A DNA stretch of 5,577 bases from Thioalkalivibrio sp. (lineage in GTDB: Bacteria; Pseudomonadota; Gammaproteobacteria; Ectothiorhodospirales; Ectothiorhodospiraceae): assembly GCA_003553165.1 (NCBI GenBank), contig PUOZ01000116.1:1-5577 (forward strand). Reading direction: 5' to 3'. A model generated the notes under the pieces. The model was not told the origin of the DNA and did not search any database. It saw only the letters and a program-made list of their open reading frames with translations. The translations under genes and the position numbers were made by a program. Of the stretch, positions 1 to 5,130 are shown one piece after another (the stretch's first letter is position 1; each line of letters opens with the position of its first letter).

Positions 1-397
1 CGACCGCGATCACGTCGAACTGGCCGGACAGGCGCCGCACGATCTCCGGATCCTGGAAGGTGCTGCGCGCCATCGCAACACAGTGCAGGCAGGTCTCGGC
101 ACTGAAGAACAGCGCGATACCTCGCTTGCCACGCGCGACGGCGTCATCGAGATCGCCCGGCAGATCGTAAAAGGTCTCCGCGAACCACTCCGGGTATTCC
201 AGCCGCTCACGCGCCTGGCCCGGTGTCGCAAGCAGCAGCGCGGCGAGCAGCACAACGACCAGCCCCAGGACACCGCTGCGGGTGGCCCAAGCACCGACGG
301 CCGAGTAACCGCCACCGACCCCATGTCTGGATACAAGAAGGCTGCGACACCCACGCATCACCGCCCGTGGGCGACGGGACCAACGATCGAAACGCAT
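1..397 (-). CDS. Exported thioredoxin-fold protein with CLHC motif, C-terminus cut by the window edge
   Basis: The first 132 residues are visible; the gene continues past base 1. Residues 1-41 are basic, residues 42-57 form a hydrophobic segment (GVLGLVVVLLAALLLA), and TPGQA (58-62) looks like a signal peptidase I site, so the protein should be periplasmic or anchored in the inner membrane. A thioredoxin-like start follows: GKRGIALFFSAETC, then the CxxC pair Cys103-Leu-His-Cys106, then TFQDPEIVRRL. This arrangement (GKR, beta strand, CxxC, F-x-D-P-E-I) is typical of SoxW-like and thioredoxin_2/7-type periplasmic proteins, which act in thiol-disulfide exchange. The cis-Pro and the C-terminal part of the fold lie outside the window. 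The ATG at 395-397 is chosen because a GGAG stands 7 nt upstream; a second ATG (356-358, residue 14) is possible and would shorten the long n-region. The exact subfamily and substrate are unknown. Confidence 0.78.
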   Translation of the reverse strand, partial: MRFDRWSRRPRAVMRGCRSLLVSRHGVGGGYSAVGAWATRSGVLGLVVVLLAALLLATPGQARERLEYPEWFAETFYDLPGDLDDAVARGKRGIALFFSAETCLHCVAMARSTFQDPEIVRRLSGQFDVIAV

Positions 398-404
398 GGC
401 GAAA

Positions 405-408
405 CTCC
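405..408 (-). promoter_or_regulatory. Ribosome binding site of the thioredoxin-like gene
   Basis: Read on the minus strand the sequence is GGAG followed by 7 nt (TTTCGCC) and ATG. It supports the start at 397 over the downstream ATG at 358. Confidence 0.55.
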
Positions 409-455
409 GTGATTGGGAACAAGGATGAGACGTCCCCGGGAGCCCGGGCATTCCA

Positions 456-607
456 GAGAGGGCTCGCCTCCGACAAGAGACGACCACGTCGCCGAGAGGG
501 CTCGCCTCCCACAAAGGATGGTTAGGTCGCCGAGAGGGCTCGCCTCCCACAAAGGACGGTTAGGTCGCCGAGAGGGCTCGCCTCCCACAAGAGACGGCCA
601 CGCCGCC
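456..607. repeat. Four tandem 38-bp repeats with a REP-like palindromic core
   Basis: Four contiguous 38-bp units lie at 456-493, 494-531, 532-569 and 570-607. All four begin with the identical 16-mer GAGAGGGCTCGCCTCC. Units 2 and 3 differ from each other at one base (T or C at unit position 26). Units 1 and 4 share a different second half (ACAAGAGACG..CCACG.C) and differ from each other at three positions, so the order is A-B-B-A. Each unit, with the last bases of the previous one, can fold as GCCGAG-AGGG-CTCGCC (four paired bases, one C-C mismatch, one closing pair), an imperfect hairpin like those of REP elements. On the minus strand the unit reads TTGTGGGAGGCGAGCC, reminiscent of the TGTGGGAGCGG-type REP sequences of Pseudomonas and relatives. 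Because 38 is not a multiple of 3, the minus frame gives GGEPS, WEASPL and GRRALS in turn, so the array is not coding. It lies 48 bp upstream of the RBS of the thioredoxin-like gene. Confidence 0.95.
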
Positions 608-632
608 ATGGCGGATGGACCGCTTGCGGCAA

Positions 633-660
633 GGCGCGGGAGCATCCCTGCCCCCGCGCC
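633..660 (-). terminator. GC-rich stem-loop, possible terminator after the TPR gene
   Basis: A perfect 8-bp stem, GGCGCGGG (633-640) with CCCGCGCC (653-660), encloses a 12-nt loop. It lies about 95 bases past the stop codon of the TPR gene, between that gene and the repeat array. On the minus strand the stem is followed only by TT and then GCC, so there is no proper U-tract. Intrinsic termination is possible but weakly supported; a transcript-end stabilising hairpin is an alternative. Confidence 0.35.
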
Positions 661-686
661 AACACTTGGCCGCAGAAACGGTGGCC

Positions 687-722
687 GGCGTGACCTGTGG
701 GTCAGCCCCTGCCGGTCACGTC
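687..722 (-). other. Stem-loop just downstream of the TPR gene stop
   Basis: CGTGACC (689-695) pairs with GGTCACG (714-720), a perfect 7-bp stem extended by one G-T and one G-C pair to 687-722, with an 18-nt loop. An alternative smaller hairpin is possible because GGTCA also occurs at 700-704. It begins 33 bases after the stop codon of the TPR gene on the minus strand. No T-tract follows. It may be part of the 3' UTR or a Rho-dependent end; function is not shown. Confidence 0.35.
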
Positions 723-755
723 CTCGCCGTCAGCCGGCAATCGCGGAGACCTGGC

Positions 756-2375
756 TCACCCGCGTCGTGCCAGCGTCCGTACCTGATCGAGGGTGTCGCG
801 CTCGGCGTTCGGTGCAATCTCCAGCAGCCGCCCCACCCAGCTTGCCGCCGCATCCGGATCCCCGGCCGACTCGGCGGCACGCACGGCACCCAGCAGCGTG
901 TTGTAACGGCCCGGCCACATGTCGTCGGACCGCTCGAACGCGGCCAGGGCCTCGTCAGGCCGATCCAGTGCGAGCAACAGTTCGCCGAGCGCCTCGTAGG
1001 GTGGCAACAGTGCACCGGGGCTCACCGGGTGCTTTTCGACCGACGATTCCAATTCGCCCGCAGTGCGCAGCAAGGCGACGGCACGTTCGTGATTGCCCTC
1101 GGCATGCGCAATGAAGCCCTCCAGGATGTGCCGGTCGGTCTCGATGTAGACCTGGAAGCGCTCGTCAGGGGCCGCCTCGGCTCCCTCTGCCAGTTCGGCG
1201 AGGCGCTGCTCGGCCTCGTGCGCCGTTTCCAGGTCGCCCGTGTGAACTGCGCCCAGACCACGGGCATACCAGCTCAGGCCCTCGGCCCAAGGAAAGTTCT
1301 CCCAGGCGATGTAGTCGGGCACGCCGGGTTCGATCGCGGCCGCGGCGTCCCAGTCGCGCTGCTCCACCGCCAGCCGTGCAGGAATCGCGGCGAGGTGGAA
1401 CGCACCGGCAAACGTGCCCTGGTGGGGACCCTGGTCAAACGCGGTCCCGTGGATGCTTTCGGCGGCCGCATCCTCGCCGCGCTGCAAATGACCGTAGACG
1501 AGGTAGTCGACGGCATGGATGTAATGGAACGAGATCGCGCCGTTGACATCGTGCTCCCGTGCCACTTCAGCAGAGCGCGCGTTCCAGTCGATGACCTGCG
1601 GCCAGTCGCCGAGGCGCACGTAGATGTGTGAGGGCATGTGCAACGCGTGCGGCACGTTGGGCGCGATCTCGCCGTAGGACTCGACCATCTCGAGCGCGTT
1701 CTCGGCTCGGCCGTCGGCGTCGGTGGCATGAATGGCGTAGTGGATGGCCCCAGGGTGCGTGGACTCTTCCTCCCACACGCGCCTCAGGATCGCCTCGGCC
1801 TCGTCATGCAACGCGTGACGGTCATCGGCCCGCGTGGCCTCGGTCAGCAGCGACAGGGCGTAGAGCGCGGCGATGTCGTGATCGCCCGGGTAGGCCCGGT
1901 AAGCGGCAGCCATGCCGTCGGTCCAGCCGGACAGACGATCCCAGGCCCGGTCGGTTTCCGGCTCGAAGAAGGCCGCGGTGGCCTCGATCAGCGCCTGTTC
2001 ACGCTCATCGTCGACGGTGGCGCGCGCCTGCGCGATGGCGTCTCGGGCACGGGCAATCTCGGCATCGCTGGGCGTCGTGGCCCACAGCGGTTGGAACAGC
2101 GTGGTCGCCACGCCCCAGTGGGCCATTGCGCAATCGGGGTGAGCTTCGGCAATGGCGGCAAACTCGCCGCGTGCCTGCACGTACATCATGTGGTGCATCA
2201 GCCCCAGGGCATGATCAAACGCCTGTTGCGCCTGATCGACACAATCTGCCCCGAACGCGACCGTGCCGATCTGCCGTTCGGCACCGCCCTGTGCCTCGGC
2301 GTATCTCTGGTCTTGCTGGGCGGCAACCCCGGGGGCAAGCATCAATGTCAGAAGGATCACTGAGATTCTCGTCAT
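756..2375 (-). CDS. Secreted TPR-type protein, 539 residues, with conserved His motifs
   Basis: The protein starts with a short Sec signal peptide: MTR, hydrophobic ISVILLTLMLAPGV, and a likely cleavage after Ala19 (GVAA-QQ), placing it in the periplasm or outside the cell. The mature part is helical and Ala-rich with degenerate TPR-like units, for example around residues 47-78, 377-396, 412-440 and 458-485 (EALGELLLALDRPDEALAAF). Hallmarks of a family usually annotated only as tetratricopeptide repeat protein are visible: HPDCAMAHWGVA (79-90), HPGAIHYAIHATD (207-219), HALHMPSHIYVRLGDW (243-258), FHYIHAVDYLVYG (283-295) and HPVSPGALLPPYEALGE (449-465). TPRs normally mediate protein-protein contacts; the dense His clusters may bind metal, which is inference. 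The start at 2375 is preferred over an in-frame ATG at 2444 because it has an AGGAGG six bases upstream and gives an intact signal peptide. The gene is monocistronic as far as can be seen: a divergent gene lies upstream and 358 bp separate its stop from the next same-strand gene. Cellular role unknown. Confidence 0.9.
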   Translation of the reverse strand: MTRISVILLTLMLAPGVAAQQDQRYAEAQGGAERQIGTVAFGADCVDQAQQAFDHALGLMHHMMYVQARGEFAAIAEAHPDCAMAHWGVATTLFQPLWATTPSDAEIARARDAIAQARATVDDEREQALIEATAAFFEPETDRAWDRLSGWTDGMAAAYRAYPGDHDIAALYALSLLTEATRADDRHALHDEAEAILRRVWEEESTHPGAIHYAIHATDADGRAENALEMVESYGEIAPNVPHALHMPSHIYVRLGDWPQVIDWNARSAEVAREHDVNGAISFHYIHAVDYLVYGHLQRGEDAAAESIHGTAFDQGPHQGTFAGAFHLAAIPARLAVEQRDWDAAAAIEPGVPDYIAWENFPWAEGLSWYARGLGAVHTGDLETAHEAEQRLAELAEGAEAAPDERFQVYIETDRHILEGFIAHAEGNHERAVALLRTAGELESSVEKHPVSPGALLPPYEALGELLLALDRPDEALAAFERSDDMWPGRYNTLLGAVRAAESAGDPDAAASWVGRLLEIAPNAERDTLDQVRTLARRG

Positions 2376-2381
2376 GATCGA

Positions 2382-2387
2382 CCTCCT
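2382..2387 (-). promoter_or_regulatory. Strong Shine-Dalgarno of the TPR gene
   Basis: Read on the minus strand: AGGAGG, then TCGATC, then ATG at 2375. The near-consensus match and 6-nt spacing decide the start of the TPR protein and suggest efficient translation. Confidence 0.85.
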
Positions 2388-2405
2388 CTCCGTGTTGGTG
2401 GGCTC

Positions 2406-2424
2406 TTGGCGACAGATGCGCCAA
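2406..2424. promoter_or_regulatory. Perfect dyad TTGGCG-N7-CGCCAA upstream of the TPR gene
   Basis: Perfect 6-bp inverted repeat arms (2406-2411 and 2419-2424) with a 7-bp spacer. It ends 30 bp upstream of the ATG at 2375 and 18 bp upstream of the Shine-Dalgarno. The geometry fits a dimeric repressor or activator site near the transcription start, or a 5' UTR hairpin. The binding protein is unknown. Confidence 0.4.
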
Positions 2425-2520
2425 TGCTGCGGCGGCCGGCCCACAGTGCTCGGGGTTTCCCGACATCGGGTATCCGGGCCGGCACCGCTTGTTTCGAGCC
2501 TAGGCGGTGGAGCGGCCGAA

Positions 2521-2560
2521 TTCTTGCGGAATCTTGCGGCCAGATGGCAGATCTTGCTGC
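2521..2560. repeat. Helically phased direct repeat (A/T)TCTTGCGG
   Basis: Three copies of a decamer start at 2521 (TTCTTGCGGA), 2531 (ATCTTGCGGC) and 2551 (ATCTTGCTGC). The spacings of 10 and 20 bp put all copies on the same face of the helix. The second and third copies differ at one base. Such spacing is common in binding sites of transcription factors that load cooperatively, for example response regulators; this assignment is inference. Confidence 0.4.
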
Positions 2561-2670
2561 TTCCCAGCCCGGGTTTCCGGGGACGCCGCCGGGAACATCC
2601 GGGGACCGGGCTTGGGCTCTGGCTGGCTCAGGCCTTCTGGGGACGCCTCGCCCGGGTCGACTGCTCGCGG

Positions 2671-2687
2671 CGGACCTGTACGGTCCG
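2671..2687. promoter_or_regulatory. Perfect dyad CGGACC-N5-GGTCCG upstream of the barrel gene
   Basis: Perfect 6-bp inverted repeat arms (2671-2676 and 2682-2687) around TGTAC. It lies 179 bp upstream of the ATG at 2867. It could be an operator or a small stem-loop; no promoter elements are visible close by to choose between these. Confidence 0.35.
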
Positions 2688-2848
2688 TCGCGACGCCCCG
2701 CTACCCATCAGCGTCGGAGACCGCCCGGATGCTCGCAGAACAAGCTGCGCAATGATGCTGAAGACGGCGCCGCCCGGTGTTGCTCACGAAGACCTGATGG
2801 CTCCTGGTTTGGAAATTCAACCGACGGAACCGTAGCATGGGTGCAGGC

Positions 2849-2856
2849 GGAGAGGG
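2849..2856 (+). promoter_or_regulatory. Ribosome binding site favouring the start at 2867
   Basis: GGAGAGGG lies 10 nt before the ATG at 2867. The in-frame upstream ATG at 2837 has no comparable purine-rich site, so the shorter start is preferred. Confidence 0.5.
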
Positions 2857-2866
2857 CAATCCTGCG

Positions 2867-3526
2867 ATGCTGCAACGGGTGACTTCTGGCGGTAGGAGGG
2901 TGCAGACCGACAGGGCGGGCAACAACTCCACCGGGGTGTGCTGCCGCCTTGCCGTCGTGTTCGTTTTCGTCAGCGGGCTCTTCGCCGCGCCTGCCGCAGC
3001 CGACGATCAGCGCAACTTCGTGTCGGTCTACGCGGGTGTGAATTTCCAGGAACGGGCGGTCGAATTCCTGCGCGAGTGGTCGCCCACCTTCCAGAGTTCG
3101 TACATCTACACGGTTGCCGGAACCTGGTCCTGGGCGCGCACCAAGCGTGCCCGCTGGGAACTCGAGGGCCAGATTGTGCGCCACAGTGGCCTGCAGCAAC
3201 TCTGGGAGGTCAATCTCGTACCTACCGTCCGCTGGATGGACACCCCGTGGGACCACGTCGTCGACACCCGCTTCGCCATCGGCTGGGGATTGTCGTGGGC
3301 CAGCGAGGAGCCGCCGATCGAACCCCGGCAGGAAGAGGAAGTGGGCGAAGGGGATTCTGCCCGACTGCTGAGCTACAACGTGCTCGAAGTCGAGTTCATG
3401 CCGCCCCGCTCACGCGACTGGAGTGGCTTCGTTCGCCTCCACCACCGCTCGGGTGTTGGTGGCCTTTTCGGCGGTGTCAAAGGTGGTTCCAATTTCCTGG
3501 GCGCCGGCGTTCGGCATTACTTCTGA
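2867..3526 (+). CDS. Outer-membrane beta-barrel protein, PagL-like (acyloxyacyl hydrolase-type) HHRSG family
   Basis: A 219-residue protein. A basic n-region (1-27) precedes a hydrophobic stretch LAVVFVFVSGLFAAP (28-42) and a signal peptidase site PAAA-DD (cleavage after Ala45). The mature part shows alternating beta strands with many aromatic residues (FVSVYAGVNF 51-60, WELEGQIVRH 97-106, FAIGWGLSW 136-144, NVLEVEFMPP 171-180) and ends in GVRHYF with a C-terminal Phe, the signature of barrels inserted by the BAM complex. The block LHHRSGVGGLFGGVKGGSNF (191-210) resembles proteins often annotated as acyloxyacyl hydrolase or PagL-like lipid A 3-O-deacylase, where His and Ser of an H-x-S motif are catalytic. 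His193 and Ser195 fit, but no Glu occurs downstream at the position expected for the catalytic acid, so enzyme activity is doubtful. The gene is transcribed divergently from the TPR gene and convergently with spoVR. An ATG at 2837 is an alternative start adding 10 residues. Confidence 0.82.
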   Translation: MLQRVTSGGRRVQTDRAGNNSTGVCCRLAVVFVFVSGLFAAPAAADDQRNFVSVYAGVNFQERAVEFLREWSPTFQSSYIYTVAGTWSWARTKRARWELEGQIVRHSGLQQLWEVNLVPTVRWMDTPWDHVVDTRFAIGWGLSWASEEPPIEPRQEEEVGEGDSARLLSYNVLEVEFMPPRSRDWSGFVRLHHRSGVGGLFGGVKGGSNFLGAGVRHYF

Positions 3527-3533
3527 CGGACGT

Positions 3534-3561
3534 ACGCCCTTGCGTCATCGCGCCTTTGCGC
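3534..3561. terminator. Two small hairpins in the convergent gap
   Basis: The 46-bp gap between the two convergent stop codons contains ACGC-CCTT-GCGT (3534-3545) and GCGC-CTTT-GCGC (3550-3561), each with only a 4-bp stem. Neither is followed by a clear T-tract. They may contribute to bidirectional termination, but the support is weak. Confidence 0.2.
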
Positions 3562-3572
3562 TGAACGTGCTT

Positions 3573-5129
3573 TCAGGCTATGCGCAGCTCCGGCTCTACA
3601 TCCTCATAGGTGTTCAGCACGTGCTCGGACTTCGGATCCACTTCCGTCAGGCTGACCGGGTAGCCCCAGAGGTTGGCAAGGTGACGCAGGATCATGCGGG
3701 TGTTGCGGTCCTCCAGCAGGCGTCCGTCCAGGACGCGGTGTTCCAGTATCAGTCGCCGGTCGCCGGTCAGGTTCACGTCCACCACCTGAATGTCCGGTTC
3801 GTGTCGGGCCAGGTCGTATTGGGCCGCCAGGGCGCGGCGCACCTCCCGGAACCCGGACTCGTCGTGGATGGCCTCCACTTCCAGTGCGTCGTTGTCCGTA
3901 TCGTCCAGCACCGAGAACAGGCGCCAGTCACGCATCAGGCGCGGGCTCAGGAACTGCAGGATGAAGCTCTCGTCGCGGTATTCGGCCCACGCGGTCTTCC
4001 ATGTGCCTAGCGTGTCGGCATTGCCGGCGATGTCGGGGAACCAGCGCCGGTCTTCTTCCGTGGGGGCTTCGCAGACACGCTTGAGGTCCTGCAGGATGCC
4101 GAAGCCGAGCGCGTAGGGATTGATGCCCGAGAAACGCCGGTCGTCGAAGTCCGGCTGGAAGACCACGTTGGTGTGCGCATGCAGGAACTCCATGAACGCG
4201 CCATCGGTGATCTGGCCGGTTGCATGCAGCCGGTTCATGATCGCGTAGTGCACCGTCGTCGCGCAGCCCTCGTTCATCACCTTGGTCTGCCGTTGCGGAT
4301 AGAAGTACTGGGACACGATGCGCACGATGCGCAGGATCTCACGCTGCCAATGGGCGAGGCGTGGCGCCCGCTTCTCCAGGAAATACAGCAGGTTTTCCTC
4401 CGGCAATCCGAGGCTGGCGCGGCGCGCGTCCAGATCCGGATCCGACGCGCCGTCGTCGGCCGCGCGCCGGGGCAGGGTGCGCCACAGGTCGCTGAAGCTC
4501 TGCTCCTCGAACCGCCGGCGCTCGCGCTCGCGCGCGATCTCCTGCTTGAGGTTCAGCGGCTGCCGCCGGGGATAGCGGTGGACCCCGTGACTCATCAGGG
4601 CGTGGGCAGCGTCGAGCACGTGCTCGACGGCCCTGGCGCCGTAGCGCTCCTCGCACTCGCTCACATACCGCTTGGCGAAGTCCAGGTAGTCCAGGATCGA
4701 GTCGGCGTCGGTCCAGGTCTGGAACAGGTGGTTGTTGCGGAAAAAGTGGCTGTGCCCGAAGGCCGCGTGGGCCATGACCAGGGTCTGCATGGTCATGGTG
4801 TTCTCTTCCATGATGTAGCACAGGCAGGGGTTCGAGTTGATCACGATCTCGTAGGCCAGGCCGGTCACGCCCTTGCGGTAGTACATCTCGTCGCGTGCGA
4901 AGTGCTTGCCAAACGACCAGTGCCGGTAGAACAGCGGCATGCCCATGGACGAATAGGCGTCCAGCATCTGCTCGGAACTGATGACCTCGATCTGGCTCGG
5001 GTACGGGTTCAGCCCCATCTCGTCCACGGCGATATGCTCGATCGCATCGAAGGTCTTCCGCACCAGTTGGTAATCCCAGTCAGCGCCCGTGTACAGAAGC
5101 CGGGCGTCGGATTCCAGGCGTCCGGTCAT
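3573..5129 (-). CDS. spoVR: SpoVR-family protein (E. coli YcgB homologue)
   Basis: A complete 518-residue member of the SpoVR family (E. coli YcgB is about 510 residues). Recognisable blocks in order: WDYQLVRKTFDAIEHIA (18-34), NPYPSQIEVISSEQMLDAY (41-59), EIVINSNPCLCYIMEENT (94-111), HAAFGHSHFFRNN (121-133), LPEENLLYFLEKRAPRL (242-258), MNEGCATTVHYAIMN (285-299), GINPYALGFGILQDLKR (335-351), FILQFLSPRLMRDWRLFSV (389-407). Conserved His and Glu residues in the 121-133 and 285-299 blocks suggest a metal site, but the biochemical activity of the family is not established. SpoVR was named for a role in Bacillus spore cortex formation; in proteobacteria the gene is usually found with prkA and yeaH and linked to stress or starvation. 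The start at 5129 has AGGAG 5 nt upstream, inside the end of yeaH, and only one base separates the yeaH TGA from this ATG, so the two are almost certainly co-transcribed and probably translationally coupled. No signal peptide, so cytoplasmic. Confidence 0.97.
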   Translation of the reverse strand: MTGRLESDARLLYTGADWDYQLVRKTFDAIEHIAVDEMGLNPYPSQIEVISSEQMLDAYSSMGMPLFYRHWSFGKHFARDEMYYRKGVTGLAYEIVINSNPCLCYIMEENTMTMQTLVMAHAAFGHSHFFRNNHLFQTWTDADSILDYLDFAKRYVSECEERYGARAVEHVLDAAHALMSHGVHRYPRRQPLNLKQEIARERERRRFEEQSFSDLWRTLPRRAADDGASDPDLDARRASLGLPEENLLYFLEKRAPRLAHWQREILRIVRIVSQYFYPQRQTKVMNEGCATTVHYAIMNRLHATGQITDGAFMEFLHAHTNVVFQPDFDDRRFSGINPYALGFGILQDLKRVCEAPTEEDRRWFPDIAGNADTLGTWKTAWAEYRDESFILQFLSPRLMRDWRLFSVLDDTDNDALEVEAIHDESGFREVRRALAAQYDLARHEPDIQVVDVNLTGDRRLILEHRVLDGRLLEDRNTRMILRHLANLWGYPVSLTEVDPKSEHVLNTYEDVEPELRIA

Positions 5130-5130
5130 G

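Larger units (their letters stand above)
2376..2866. other. Divergent intergenic region without a convincing gene
   Basis: About 490 bp separate the divergent starts of the TPR gene (minus) and the outer-membrane barrel gene (plus), so promoters for both should be here. Open frames cross it on both strands, but their translations are rich in Arg, Pro and Gly, show no recognisable domain, and overlap the start of one or other real gene. I could not find a confident -35/-10 pair for either direction. The region does contain two perfect dyads (2406-2424 and 2671-2687), a phased direct repeat (2521-2560) and three copies of a GGGGAC motif in similar contexts (within 2577-2587, 2598-2608 and 2637-2647). 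A degraded gene or a small RNA cannot be excluded. Confidence 0.6.

Noticed and set aside
456..607. CRISPR array
   Set aside because: The repeated unit is contiguous and the would-be spacers are nearly identical between copies; there are no unique spacers and no cas genes.
358..645. Minus-strand open frame with repeated GGEPS/WEASPL/GRRALS peptides
   Set aside because: It is the 38-bp DNA repeat read in successive frames; such peptides are a known artefact of REP-like repeats.
615..1631. Long plus-strand open frame of 338 residues opposite the TPR gene
   Set aside because: It is antisense to a gene with signal peptide, strong RBS and family motifs. Long antisense frames are expected in GC-rich genes, and its translation shows no domain.
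1628..2377. Plus-strand open frames of about 240-250 residues opposite the TPR gene
   Set aside because: Arg- and Pro-rich or motif-free translations, antisense to the real gene and without a supporting RBS.
2376..2444. Upstream ATG at 2444 as start of the TPR protein
   Set aside because: It would add 23 mostly polar residues ahead of the signal peptide and ignores the AGGAGG placed ideally for the ATG at 2375.
2263..2882. Possible genes in the divergent region (plus-strand frames at 2263-2835 and 2406-2882)
   Set aside because: They overlap the 5' end of the TPR gene or the start of the barrel gene, have no clear RBS and no recognisable protein features.
2708..3256. Minus-strand open frame opposite the barrel gene
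   Set aside because: It is antisense to a protein with signal peptide and C-terminal barrel signature, and its own translation has no domain.
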